Positions 54,278 through 64,000 of a stretch of DNA of 64,000 bases are shown piece by piece (position 1 is the first letter of the stretch; every line of letters starts with the position of its first letter). Both the position numbers and the translations under genes were made by a program. The stretch covers positions 148,302,082-148,366,081 of the forward strand of contig OY757015.1 in assembly GCA_963580285.1 (NCBI GenBank). The letters are read 5' to 3'. This DNA is from Lucinisca nassula (Eukaryota > Mollusca > Bivalvia > Lucinida > Lucinidae). The notes below the pieces were generated by a model that saw only the letters and a list, made by a program, of their open reading frames with translations, had not been told where the DNA came from and did not search any database.

Positions 54278-54840
54278 CATCACAAACAAGCCTATATAAT
54301 GTTGGGCCCCTTAAACCCCACTTTTATGTAGTGTACATTATTTTTCTTATTTGCTCTCAAAACATAGAATATTGGTACTCATTGGAACCGCCTTGGCACG
54401 GCAGTTCTAAAGAGTACCCACAATGTCTGTTTTAGCACAAATGTGAAAAATATCAGAATTTTGTATTTGGAAATTTTAAGATTTGGTATTAAAATCTCCA
54501 TATATTTGAAGGCCCCCGCCCATCGGGGCTTGAAGAAATAGAAAGGTGCCATGATGCCTCCACGCAAAGCTGAAACCGACCGCACACGAGTACTGGTAAA
54601 CCGCTTTGACGATCTAAGCCTGCCCAGGCAAAGCGGTGTGAGTCGGTCTGTCCATGCTTATAAACCCTACTGGTTTCATTGGGCGACAGGACTTGAGATA
54701 TCATTTCATCTCAATGTCGGATAAATGGCGCACAAAATTGGAAGCAACGTCTCCAAAATGACCTATACTGTGTTGACGGGGACGTTAAACCTCAAATCAA
54801 ACAAACAACCAAACAATATATTTGAATAGGCGTGTTTTGA
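54278..54840. mobile_element. hairpin MITE, family 1 (copy j), with nested SINE
   Basis: Left end CATCACAAACAAGCCTATAT; right end TTTGAATAGGCGTGTTTTGA. Decayed hairpin at about 54363-54428. Interrupted by the SINE at 54511-54815. Confidence 0.7.
54511..54815 (+). mobile_element. SINE-like repeat, family V, with TSD
   Basis: Full length, flanked by ATATATTTGAA (54500-54510 and 54816-54826) inside the MITE. Absent from the duplicate at about 62455, so it inserted after the segmental duplication. Confidence 0.88.
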
Positions 54841-54856
54841 AGACAAAAACTTTCAT

Positions 54857-55139
54857 GTGTGTGTGTGTGAATTCGGGTTTAACGTCGCTTTCAACAATTT
54901 TTCAGTCATATCACGACGGTGTCTGGTTGCGACAGGGAGCTCAATGCTCACTTTTATAGTGCTGCCTCACTGAAGTATCATGTCCCAGACACATTACATG
55001 ATACCACACCCAGTCACATTATCCTGACACTGGGTCGACCAGTCCTAGATCTACCCCGTAAATCTGAGTGCCAAGCGAGGAGCAGCTAGTACCATTTTTA
55101 ACGACTTTGGTATGTCGCGGCCCGGGATCGAACCCGACC
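54857..55139 (-). mobile_element. tRNA-derived SINE, family W, with TSD
   Basis: The minus strand has a box-B-like GGGTTCGATCCCGGGC, a long non-tRNA body and the 3' end AAAGCGACGTTAAACCCGAA. Flanked by AAAACTTTCAT (54846-54856 and 55140-55150). Only one copy in the window. Confidence 0.75.
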
Positions 55140-55703
55140 AAAACTTTCATCATGTTTACAAGTCCATATAATGAGCATTCTTGTAAGCCCGCCTTCAATA
55201 GGGAAATGTCTGTTTTAATGAGTACAATGGTTTCCGTCTTAATATTTAGTGCGTGGGTAGTCATTAGAACCGCCTCAACGAGGCGGTACATGTACATGAA
55301 CAAAGGCACACCTAAAGTCTATATCTAGAAAAGAAAAAAAAATAAAAAAGAAAGAAAATGAAACAAATTATTTGAAGAGATATGAAATACAAGATTACAG
55401 TAGTGGTTTGCATCTGTAAATTTGCTTCTATTCAGATTTTATTAGACATCTGATATTTGTCGGTTATGTAGTTTTCGCGCAGCGATAACGTCTCCCAAAT
55501 GGCAATTAAGCCACGTTTACCGTAATCTGACCCCCTTCCAACCTGCAAATATGTTACATGTATAAATAATAATGACCTGAGAGTAGCATTCCGAACTTTG
55601 TCCAAAATACCGCAAAATTCGAGAAGTACATGTATGTTTGTGAGACAACAAAAAATATTTATGATAGACTGCATCGTAATTCTACGGTTATTTTTCTTCA
55701 GTC

Positions 55704-56011
55704 TGTTTGATTTGTTTTGTTTGATTAGAGGTTAACGTCTCGGTCAATACTATAAAGGTCATTTTGGAGACGTTGCTCCCCATTTTGTGGGATTTTTACC
55801 TGACATTGAGATGAAATGACTTCTCAAGCCCTGCCGCCCAATGAAACCAATAGGGTTAATAAGCATGGACGGGCCGATTCGCACCGCTTTGCCTGGGTAG
55901 GCTTAGTTCCTCTAAGCGGTTTACCACAACTCGTGTGCGGGTCGGTTTAAGCTCTAGGTTGAAGCATCATGCAGCCCATATACTTGTTCGCGCCCCTATG
56001 GGCGGGGCCGA
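55704..56011 (-). mobile_element. SINE-like repeat, family V, with TSD
   Basis: Full length, flanked by TTCTTCAGTC (55694-55703 and 56012-56021). Absent from duplication copy B. Confidence 0.85.
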
Positions 56012-56073
56012 TTCTTCAGTCCAGATTCTCGACGTTTATAAGCATTAGGCTTAAACATTGAGTGCACAACGTG

Positions 56074-56130
56074 CTTCTTCTTCTTCTTCTTCTTCTTCTT
56101 CTTCTTCTTCTTCTTCTTCTTCTTCTTCTT
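56074..56130. repeat. (CTT)n microsatellite
   Basis: Nineteen CTT units. The equivalent tract in the duplicate lies at about 63041-63082. Confidence 0.9.
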
Positions 56131-56345
56131 CACCCGCTTTTGAAGTCAAATTACTAAACGCACTGGATGGTCGATTGTCCCTGCGTTTAGGCTGGAAAAG
56201 GGATCCTAAGCTTGAACCCAATTCGCTGAACCCTTAATTCGATCAGAGGAGATTCTGATGAACCGCCGTATTCGATTGCGACTGATCCCAGCTTTTGTGA
56301 GAATAGTTCCCACCCTAGTCTTACAGTGTTTCTAGCTTAAGATTT

Positions 56346-56660
56346 TAGAGAATTTAATTTTATGTAATGCTTGTTGGTGCCTGATGCTCTGTCTCTGGTC
56401 GGGCCCATCGGAGTCTAAATGTAGTTTTTTTTTTGCTCCAGCATTTCAGTTTCTTCTTGCTGTTGAGTACTCAACGTTGTTTCATCTCTGTGGTTGTTCT
56501 CGGCGATGTTGCACTGATGCGTTAGGTGGCAATCATGCGGATTGTTAAATCGCATTGCGGGCGCGTAAAATCGATTTAAGGCCCCGCGGTGCGTCTGTTT
56601 TGTTCTTATACTTCATCGGCATGTGTATGTAGCTGGTGTCGTTTTGGTTTTGGATAGCTG
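56346..56660 (+). mobile_element. retroelement 3' tail (5' half)
   Basis: TTGTTGGTGCCTGATGCTCT, GGTCGGGCCCATCGGAGTC, GATGTTGCACTGATGCG and GTAAAATCGATTTAAGGCCC. Similarity to RT copy 1 starts slightly further upstream. Confidence 0.65.
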
Positions 56661-57625
56661 ATTGCCCTTGTTCACAGCCGGCCAACCGGAGTTCGTCCGT
56701 TGGTTAATATTTCAGTTGTTCTGTGCTGTATTTGACTAATGCTGTGGTCACAAAGATCGGCCGGTATCCGGGGATAGGGGGTAATCGTGAGTACACCGCT
56801 GGTTTTGGCATTTTTTTTCTGACATCGGACAACACCGGTCAAAAAATTTGTCACACATCATTTACATAAATGGCCCCGTCCGGAGGCCGTGCGGAGGCCG
56901 TCCGAAAACCGCCTCGTAATCGTACGGCATCTGTTTCCAAAGAGAAATCTTTTGGGGGCCGGCGAGGCAGTGAATACCGACCGAAAATCTAATACTAATC
57001 GGCAGATTATCCTATGATGTCCGAGTGATAACCGGCCTATTCACCGGACATCGTACGAATATCGCCCGAGTATACTACGGACAACGAACGATGCTTGTAC
57101 CAGGCCTGGCCGAATGTCGGGCGATTGCCGGGCGGTGTGATGGAAACGCGCTATAATGATGTACACGGCGACTGATGGGGGTTTATATATTCCGCCCGAT
57201 GTCCGGTTCTAGCCGGCCAGTGACCGGACGATGTTTGTAACATATCTGGTCCACACCGGTTCAAGCCGATCGGACATCGATGGGTTACTTTCCAATGTGT
57301 AAACAGACATCGGCCGGATATCGGCCCATGTCCGGTCCCAAAAATTTCTCCTCTGAGGCTACATACACCGGCCGATTACCCCTCGATTCCCGACCGGATA
57401 TCGGACGATACTTAAACGATGTGTGAAGGATATGTGGCCAATTATGAAAATGTACGGGACACCGGATAAATTTTAACTTCGAGTTAAAACTCTTCGGGCA
57501 CCTCTCCGATGCTGCCTGAGAGCCCCGCCACCGGCCGGCCATGTCTGGAGTCCGACCGGGGACCAGGCCAAAATGGCTAAAAATCAATCCGGGTGTACAT
57601 CCTAAGCCTAATCGGAAGGGATTGT
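56661..57625. repeat. CCGG-packed island between two retroelement tails
   Basis: About 22 CCGG sites in 0.96 kb, often within ATCGGCCGG, CCGGATATCGG or ACACCGG, in both orientations and irregularly spaced. By contrast, surrounding DNA is AT-rich. The 175-residue minus ORF (57285-57812) spans it and ends in a poly-Lys artefact; no domain seen. Confidence 0.55.
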
Positions 57626-57639
57626 GACCAAAACATAAA

Positions 57640-57966
57640 CCATGACAGAAGTAAGGGCGAGGATTGCGGCATTTAAGCCCCGCAGTGGCATTCTGTTCAC
57701 TGACCGTTCCCATGCGGTTCTTCTGTCGCGGTTTACTTTTTGTTATGGTTTGTCTTTGAGTGTGTGTTTTGCATGCATTTTTTTTTTTTTTTTTTTTTTT
57801 TTGGTTAGCCAATTGGCTATTTTGTGGGAAAGTGACTGTCCTTTTGGCTTTCCGCTATTGGTGTTACCATTAGGGTCTAGTTATTTCATGTTTGTTTTTT
57901 TTTATTTTTCAAGGGATCTGTGGGTTAATTGCATCGATTCCTGATCACTGCCTTCACTTCTATTTA
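57640..57966 (+). mobile_element. retroelement 3' tail (3' half)
   Basis: GTAAGGGCGAGGATTGCGGC through CGGTTCTTCTGTCGCGGTTT to the CTTCACTTCTATTT end. Contains a T-run at 57779-57802. Confidence 0.65.
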
Positions 57967-58129
57967 ATAGAAGCCTCCGTGGTGCAGTGGTTACGCTACT
58001 CGCCTTGTAAACCAGGGATCGCAGGATCCATCCCGGGCTTCTCCAGACTTTCGAATGAGTGTTCAAAACCGAGGTCCCGTCTCCGTATGACCTTAGCTGT
58101 TGGTGGGACGTAAAACTCAAACACTCACT
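57967..58129 (+). mobile_element. tRNA-derived SINE, family C, with TSD
   Basis: tRNA-like head with box A (GTGGTGCAGTGGTTACGC) and box B (GGATCCATCCCGGGC). Short body ending TGGTGGGACGTAAAACTCAA. Flanked by CACTTCTATTTA (57955-57966 and 58130-58141), inserted at the 3' end of a retroelement tail. Confidence 0.88.
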
Positions 58130-58141
58130 CACTTCTATTTA

Positions 58142-58372
58142 TTAATGATTGTTTTGATTGCAGTTAGTACAGTCCTGGAATTTCATTTTGGAATGGTCTA
58201 AAAATTAAAATTCAGTTTTTGAAATAGATGTCGGTATGTCTATGGTTGTTTGAAATCGATGACAATATTCCTACACAGAATAAACAATCTTCCGTTTTAA
58301 ATTATCCGTTTTGATTCCAGTCCATGTTATATCTTGCCTCTCGGAACAGCAAGAAAAGTTTTCCCTACGGGC
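58142..58372. other. unassigned AT-rich DNA
   Basis: No gene or repeat recognised. Confidence 0.3.
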
Positions 58373-58374
58373 CT

Positions 58375-58590
58375 CCGTGGCCTAGTGGATAAGAGCTCTT
58401 AGTCATTAGGTCTCTCACCGCCGTAGGTTCGAGCCTCGCTCGGGCCACGTGTAAGACGCCAAGTTCTGCAACGGAAGGTCAGGTGGTTTTTCTCCGGGTA
58501 CTCCGGTTTTCGCCCACCTCTGATTAACGATCGGCTCGATATGAGTGAAATAATCTTGAAAGGGCCGTAAAACCAAAACCAAAAAAAAAA
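58375..58590 (+). mobile_element. tRNA-derived SINE, family T
   Basis: Best copy. Box A GTGGCCTAGTGGATAAGAG, box B GGTTCGAGCCTCGC, body GCAACGGAAGGTCAGGTGG, 3' end GAAAGGGCCGTAAAACCAAA plus A-tail. Confidence 0.85.
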
Positions 58591-59049
58591 AAGTAATCCC
58601 TTACAACCCTGAAACCCGGTCCAGATACTTATGCAAACAGTGTAAATCCTGACGTGATGGCTCTGAGCAATCTAATCGGGATATATATTGCGTACCATAA
58701 AATGGGCGTACCCATCCAACTTCATTGATGGAAGAGTGCACTCGTGAATCTCACGGGTGGGCGGATTTGAGGGTAAAGAAATCAAAGCATTGGCAGCACT
58801 GTTTGACCGATTTACTCAGAGCGCTGGTTGTGTAAAATCGCCGTGGACTTGGACTTTTTCGATATCCCTTCGGTTCTTGTTCCTAATGCAGACAGTGTAG
58901 ACCCTGATCAGACGCCACATTATGTGACCTCTGATCTGGTCTACACTGTTTGCCAAACCAAACACATGATTCCAGTCCAGATTTTACAGATAACTCTCTT
59001 ACATGTATGCAGCCATTTGACGTCATAGTGGAACACATAACACGGCTTG
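58591..59049. other. unassigned DNA with small palindrome
   Basis: Hairpin at about 58892-58953 (GTGTAGACCCTGATCAGACG / TCTGATCTGGTCTACAC). No gene. Confidence 0.4.
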
Positions 59050-59290
59050 TTTTAGGTCGATTGGATTGTCAATCGACCCTAAGTTGCTAAGCCGAAAAGC
59101 TTTTCCGTGCTAAAGTACACGTGGCTATCACAGTCTTGTCGGAATAACTATTTTATCGAAATTATTCGCAGTGAGATCAGAGTGTTGCGTAAGATAGTTA
59201 TATTGGAATCAAATGTTTGGCTTGGCAAAAAATGTACACCAAGACCAGACGCCACAGAACGCGGCATTTGATCAAGATATACACTAATTG
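59050..59290 (+). repeat. interspersed repeat R, copy 2
   Basis: Counterpart of 34327-34560, with the same order of CTAAAGTACACGTGG, GATCAGAGTGTTGCGT and the palindrome AGACGCCACAG. Confidence 0.5.
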
Positions 59291-59574
59291 CTTAAAGCAA
59301 CATATTTTTAAGGTTAAAATAAACATTGACCCAAAAATATTATAAGCATAGACCAAGTTACTATTACTGATTTGAAAGAAATCCAATTAACCTATTTATA
59401 GACTAAGGTATTACTAATTAAATGCATAAGAACACAGAACACATGTTTTTTTTTTTTTTCTTTTCATTGTTTAACTGCAGTTCTGTTCCGAAGTTAGCAG
59501 ACATATGTGCGAGCTTTTACGTCTCTTACCAGACTGAAATATCATGCGGGTAGAAGTTGTACGGATACTATAAT
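59291..59574. other. unassigned AT-rich DNA
   Basis: No gene or repeat recognised. Confidence 0.3.
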
Positions 59575-59720
59575 GCCTAGAAGGGACATGCGATGTGCGA
59601 ACAAGATAATATCTTCTACGCACAACTTAATATCTCGAGCGCACAAGATCTTGTGCGGACAGCATTATATTTTGTGAACTCAACTTATTAGCTTGTTTGT
59701 ACAAGATAATATCTTTAATC
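59575..59720. repeat. palindromic ACAAGATAATATCTTGT array, short copy
   Basis: Begins after AGAAGGGACATGC, like GGAAGGGACAAGC before the 45.5 kb array, so both share a left boundary. About five motif copies. Confidence 0.65.
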
Positions 59721-60322
59721 ATGGTCTTTGGTTCCTCGGGGCTTTTTAAACAATAAACATTGAAAATCGGTGTTTTCTCGGGGTTTAAGTATGGATTTCT
59801 TCGTTCATACGCATTATAGGGTTGAAATATCGCTTTATGGTCGAATATCAAAATTGCAATGTGTCCGAATCATTTTGTCCCCTAAAGGGTTTCCTGGGAG
59901 GTTCTTCTGTCGTGGTTTATTAAAGTCAGTATAGTTCGTTTTTGAATAAAAAAAATCCTGGTTGATAGTTATATCCCGATTGTGTGCCGCGGTAGATATT
60001 CATATGTGGTAACATTTTTCACCATCACCTTCTCATACGCGATCTTCGTAAAATATATTATAAAACAGATATTAATCTACGTATAAAAAGGGAGAAGGCA
60101 GTCAACTCTTATTTTTCTTTTTACTAAAAATATGTGTTTTGAATTGATACGGGATGACTAAAATCAACCCTTACATAACGATGCATGTGAATATAAAATG
60201 TGAGGTGAGAAGAGTTGGATATTTTAGTTAAAGTCTTAAAACAGTGAACTACTTTTGCTTTATATCATCCTGAAACGGTGGATCTACAATTTATATAAGA
60301 TACGGGGTGTTTCAATTTCACC
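59721..60322. other. unassigned AT-rich DNA
   Basis: A retroelement-tail scrap (GGTTCTTCTGTCGTGGTTTA, about 59900). No gene. Confidence 0.35.
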
Positions 60323-60890
60323 ATTTTTATACCCCAATCACAAAGTGGGGAGGGGCATATAGGTTTGCCCTTGTCCGTATTATATACGTACGTACGTACG
60401 TCACATTTTGTAGTAATATTCCTGCCTCCGCAACTCCTCCTACAGTATTTGATGCAGGGCATTGAAACTTGCAACACTTTTAAGACACATTGGACATGTG
60501 CATAAAGGAAACAGGATCCCGATCCAGCCCCTTATTTTAGAATTATGTTCCCTTGAAACACTTAATCATTTTGTAGACTGGGAGGTTAAACAGTAAAGTT
60601 CGTGTCTCCGCAACTCCTCCTACAGTATTTGATGCAGGGCATTGGAACTTGCAACACAGTTCAGACATGCATTGAACATTTGCATAAAAGAAACAGGATT
60701 CTAATCCCCGCATAATTGCTGAATTATGTCCCCTAGAACGACAATTGATTTGGCCATATCAGGATGTTAAGTATATTGTGCTGTTCGTGTCCCCACGACT
60801 CCACCTACAGTATTTGATGCAGGACACTGAAACTTATAACACAGTTCAGACATGCAATGAACATGTGCATAAAGGAAAGCCTGGGAAGGC
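60323..60890 (+). mobile_element. pearl/Helitron-like non-autonomous element 5 (3'-truncated)
   Basis: 5' hairpin CCCCAATCACAAAGTGGGG then GGGCATATAGGTTTGCCC and TTGTCCGT/ACGT repeats. Three units of about 183 bp (CCTACAGTATTTGATGCAGG at about 60438, 60618, 60803). The 3' hairpin end was not found. Confidence 0.6.
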
Positions 60891-61082
60891 TTTGTTCTTC
60901 TAAGTCATGTGATGTGTAGGGTTTATGTCCAAAAACATCTAAGGTCATACGGAGACTGGACCTCGGTTTAAAGTCTCGTAAAATGTTAATGCAAATTTAG
61001 ATTGGACGACATGGCATGTTTGTTTCTTTTTGGATATCAATAGCCTAGGCAACACTATCCAGGATCCGAGGTTATAATTTTT
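60891..61082. other. unassigned DNA
   Basis: Contains TCTAAGGTCATACGGAGAC (about 60938), also seen near 38368. Otherwise nothing. Confidence 0.3.
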
Positions 61083-61262
61083 TTATCTCACCTGAGCATG
61101 AAATTGGTCCTGCTCACAAATTTTAAAATTTTAAATTTTAAAAATTTGTGAGCAGGACACATGTCATTCTCTGCTATCTGGGAAAGGAAAATCGCTCAAC
61201 TTCTTAGTATTTTAATTTTTATGAGCACCACAAGTTTCATGCTCAGCTGAGTTGAGCATAAA
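61083..61262. mobile_element. foldback MITE with internal hairpin
   Basis: Outer arms CTCACCTGAGCATGAAA and TTTCATGCTCAGCTGAG. The inner hairpin is GTCCTGCTCACAAATTTT / AAAATTTGTGAGCAGGAC. Confidence 0.65.
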
Positions 61263-61478
61263 AAAGTTTTATAACCTGGGGGCCAGGTCACCTTCTTCCT
61301 GAGCAGGCTTTTGTCATACTGTACATACATTATATATATTTCATAGTCGTTTAGGTGTGCTGATGAAGCGTAAAGTAGCTAGTCTACCCCTCCCCCGCCC
61401 TCTCACACACACAAAATAATAATAATCATAAAATAAAATAAAATAAAAATGAAAACTTCACATATTTCAGTTCTATGG
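61263..61478. other. unassigned DNA
   Basis: No gene or repeat recognised. Confidence 0.3.
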
Positions 61479-61620
61479 TGTTTTGTTTGTTTCGGTTGAG
61501 CTTTAACCTCCCAACACTAGTTAGGTCTTTTTCAGACGCTCTTCCAATTTCGTAGGACTCACCGGATATTGGGATGAAATGACTTCTCGAGCCCTGCTGC
61601 CCAAACAGACTGTTCACATG
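61479..61620 (-). mobile_element. SINE-like repeat, family V (old, truncated)
   Basis: Degenerate 3' part (TTTAACCTCCCAACACTAGT, GGGATGAAATGACTTCTCGA). Confidence 0.5.
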
Positions 61621-61966
61621 CAACGTCAAAACTTATTTTCTCTGAGAAATAGTAATAAAAAGAAAGAAAACAAAATATATTTGAAACTGACGCCGGCAAA
61701 CGTCCTGATTGGCAGTTAAAGGGGATAAACCAACATTTGAAACCTCATATTTCTTTCCCGTAAATTCGTACAGTAAAGGACAGATGAATTGGCATGCCAT
61801 TTGAAATTATACCCTTTAATATTAGAGAGGAAGACAGCATTTGAAAAATCTTGCCCGCCCGCTAAGGTGTAGTCACCCACATCCTATGTTTGAGACCAAA
61901 AATAAGGAAAATAAGGTATTGGTATTCCCATGCAAACTCTCCTTGTACTTAAAGTGGGGTTGACAA

Positions 61967-62178
61967 CGGGCCCCATAGTCTTTGGGGTAAAAGCGATAAC
62001 TCCTAATGTCGGAGTCTCATAACTCTGCGGTTCGATCCTAACTCGGGTCACGTGAAATGTCAACGGAAGGTCAGGTGGTGTTTCTACGGGTACTCCGGTT
62101 TTTGCCCACTTCTGATAAACGATGGCTTCGCAATAAATGAAATATATTGAAAGGACCATGAAACCAAATCAAACACAA
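61967..62178 (+). mobile_element. tRNA-derived SINE, family T (duplicated copy)
   Basis: Box A is decayed, box B is GGTTCGATCCTAAC, and the body CAACGGAAGGTCAGGTGGTG is retained. Confidence 0.6.
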
Positions 62179-63040
62179 GTGTGATTTATAAGGTCGTTCA
62201 CAACTGAGGCAATTCTTACGCGTACCTACAACCATTATAAAGGGAATAGCGGAGTTTACGAAGATCTACAGTATTGCTCGTATTTCTGTCGATAAACCCC
62301 ATCATGTAGATAAAGTTGAATTTACCAGGGCTTTATAAAGGCCTCAAAGGGCAGCAGTGTCTCAAATGGATGAATTATTCGTTACCCTAAACAAATGTGA
62401 AAAATATCAGAAAATTTGTATCTGAAAATTTTTATTTTGCGTGGAAAAATATTTGGACAAGCCTGCTTTCGTTATGGTAGAAAAAAAATGAAGCTTTACT
62501 TTCCTGAAGAAGCCCAAAGCTCTCATCGTCTTTACAAGCCCATACGATGAACTATCTTATAAACACCACTTTATATAGGTAAATCTTTCGATAAAATGGG
62601 TATCAATAGTATCCGTTTCGTTCTAAAAATATTGAGCGTGGGTAGTTGTTAGAACCGCCTCATTGAGGCAAACGTCTATATCCAGAAAAGAAAAATAAAA
62701 CTAAAGCGATTCGTTTGAAGAGATATGAAATGAAACATCATAGCTACGAATGTCGTTATGGATTGCATCGGTATCCAGAACAGATTTCCTTTATACGGAT
62801 GTGCGATAGAGATTAATGGATTAGTTGTCTTATACTTAGGTTCTTTTCTGATATCGGTCGGTAGTGCAGTTCTCAGCTACATGTAATGATCAGGTGCAGC
62901 GATAACGTCTCCCAAATGGCAATTATCCCATCAGTTACCTACAAATAAGTTATTATGACATGATCTGAGATTACCATGAAATCCGAGAAGTGCATATGTT
63001 TGCGATGCTACAAAAAATGCTGTGTTTTCTTCTTCTTTTT

Positions 63041-63082
63041 CTTTTTTTCTTCTTCTTCTTCTTCTTCTTCTTCTTCTTCTTC
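63041..63082. repeat. (CTT)n microsatellite
   Basis: Imperfect CTT tract, equivalent to 56074-56130, now hosting a family-C SINE at its 3' edge. Confidence 0.85.
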
Positions 63083-63086
63083 TGCT

Positions 63087-63252
63087 TAGAAGCCTCCGTG
63101 GTGCAGTGGTTACGCTACTCGCCTTGTAAACCAGGGATTGCAGGATCGATCCCGGGCTTCTCCAGACTTTCGGATGAGTCTTTAAACCGAGGTCCCGTCT
63201 CCGTATGACCTTAGCTGTTGGTGGGACGTAAAACTTAAACTCACTCACTCAC
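63087..63252 (+). mobile_element. tRNA-derived SINE, family C
   Basis: Box A GTGGTGCAGTGGTTACGC; box B GGATCGATCCCGGGC; 3' end GTGGGACGTAAAACTTAAAC. Nearly identical to 57967-58129. (CTT)n occurs on both sides, consistent with insertion into the microsatellite. Confidence 0.85.
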
Positions 63253-63539
63253 ACTCTTCTTCTTCTTCATTTGAAGTCAAATTACTTAACGCACTGGTTG
63301 GTCGATTGTCCCCGAGTTTAGCAAGAGCTTGAACCCATTTCGTTGAACCCTTCTAAAGCTTTACTTTATGCGAACATATTAGAATCTGATCAGCCGCCGC
63401 ATTCGACTGATCCCGAGCAATTATTCCCGGTCGTTCAGTGTTTCTAGCTTAGACATTCTCGCAGAGAGAGCGAGAGAGAGGGAGAGAGAGAGAGAGAACG
63501 TAAACGAGTGCGTATAAATGGCCTTGTTTATCCCACTGT

Positions 63540-63795
63540 ATACTGAGTATTGTGAGTACTCAATGAGATGGTTCCAACTTGGCGAGCACCCACAACATAT
63601 GCTAGGAACATAAATAAGTATTATCCCACTGTATACTGAGTACAAGAGGATATATTTTCTATTTCTACCAATTGTTAATTGTGAGTACTCAGTAAGGCGG
63701 CTCATACAAGCAGGTCCAGCACCTACAACTTTTGTTAGAGTAAAAGGAAAGTATCTCAATATTTCACCAGAAAAACGTTTTTGAACTATGCAGGA
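63540..63795. mobile_element. degenerate hairpin MITE(s), family-2-like
   Basis: ATTGTGAGTACTCAATGAG / TTGGCGAGCACCCACAAC and a second similar set at 63675-63735. Right end TTTGTTATCGTTAC. Confidence 0.5.
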
Positions 63796-63807
63796 TTTGT
63801 TATCGTT

Positions 63808-63810
<3 letters not shown>

Positions 63811-63868
<58 letters not shown>
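63811..63868. repeat. (GA)n microsatellite
   Basis: About 27 GA units with one interruption. A shorter GA tract occurs at about 63466-63498. Confidence 0.9.
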
Positions 63869-63879
63869 CATGAGAGAGA

Positions 63880-64000
63880 ACATGTCCGTGTAGTAAGTAC
63901 CTCTCTAAACACCTCTTCATATCGAGAAAACTGGGGTATACAAGGATATGCATCATTATGACGCGATTATAACGAGCATATAATCTATGTTTGGAGAAAA
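63880..64000. mobile_element. hairpin MITE, family-2-like, cut by window end
   Basis: ACATGTCCGTGTAG start, CTTCATATCGAGAAAACTGG, then a decayed arm GATTATAACGAGCATATAAT. Continues past 64000. Confidence 0.5.

Larger units (their letters stand above)
53585..56345 (+). repeat. segmental duplication, copy A
   Basis: Non-repeat spacers here match 61885-63460 in the same order and orientation: AGGAAAATAAGG, family-T SINE, CCATTATACAGGGAATAGCG, MITE right end, CGCAGCGATAACGTCTCCCA, (CTT)n, AACGCACTGGATGGTCGATT. Copy A is longer because of later insertions of SINEs at 54511-54815, 54857-55139 and 55704-56011. Confidence 0.65.
61885..63460 (+). repeat. segmental duplication, copy B
   Basis: Counterpart of 53585-56345 without the three younger SINEs. 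Ends with CAGTGTTTCTAGCTTAGA, shared with copy A near 56330. Divergence by eye is substantial, so the duplication is old. Confidence 0.65.

Noticed and set aside
57285..57812. 175-residue minus-strand ORF
   Set aside because: It starts in a T-run (poly-Lys), crosses a retroelement-tail segment and the CCGG-packed island, and shows no domain. The length is explained by GC-rich word repetition removing stops.
63421..63912. 163-residue Ser/Leu-rich minus ORF
   Set aside because: It is driven by two (GA)n tracts and crosses a decayed MITE; no domain.

Overview
The window looks like AT-rich, repeat-dominated intergenic DNA from a bivalve mollusc. The reasons are: one eukaryotic rhodopsin-class GPCR ORF; several tRNA-derived SINE families with clean target-site duplications (TSDs); a decayed mariner; a Penelope-like reverse transcriptase relic; many hairpin MITEs; and 'pearl/HINE'-style non-autonomous elements (terminal hairpin, GTCC-rich microsatellite, internal array of about 145-190 bp tandem units), a type described mainly from bivalves. 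The species cannot be named from sequence alone. I saw no prokaryotic genes, rRNA, canonical tRNA gene or CRISPR array.

Layout. 1-5 kb: hairpin MITEs, a TTAA-flanked MITE, a minus-strand reverse transcriptase relic and SINEs. 5-8.3 kb: a second RT relic (plus strand), interrupted by its own 3' tail sequence, which is itself interrupted by a tandem-repeat element. 8.3-17.9 kb: old SINEs, MITEs and unassigned DNA. 18.0-19.15 kb: an intact intronless-looking GPCR between two MITEs. 20.8-23.2 kb: a Helitron-like element with about 13 tandem units. 23.6-25.9 kb: an unrecognised two-ORF minus-strand unit between two 435-bp direct repeats that carry a TATA box and CCAAT motifs. 26-35 kb: nested MITE, SINE and RT-tail blocks, including a 1-kb element packed with TAGTCA/TGACTA and a long (TA)n tract. 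35.9-37.6 kb: another Helitron-like element (9 units). 39-42.1 kb: a third such element with a SINE in it, then a mariner with perfect TIRs and a broken transposase. 42-53 kb: SINEs and composite MITEs, plus a palindromic ACAAGATAATATCTTGT array at 45.5 kb. 53.6-64 kb: an old direct segmental duplication (53.6-56.3 versus 61.9-63.5 kb), a CCGG-packed island and more SINEs.

Only the GPCR is a confident functional protein gene. The two-ORF unit at 24.2-25.4 kb is a plausible but unidentified gene or mobile unit. Most of the rest is a record of nested insertions, several of which can be ordered in time because element joins and TSDs are visible. Unrelated SINE families share a similar 3' end (CGTWAAAC-like), which suggests one shared LINE partner. 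Coordinates of degenerate repeats are approximate, to about 5-20 bp.
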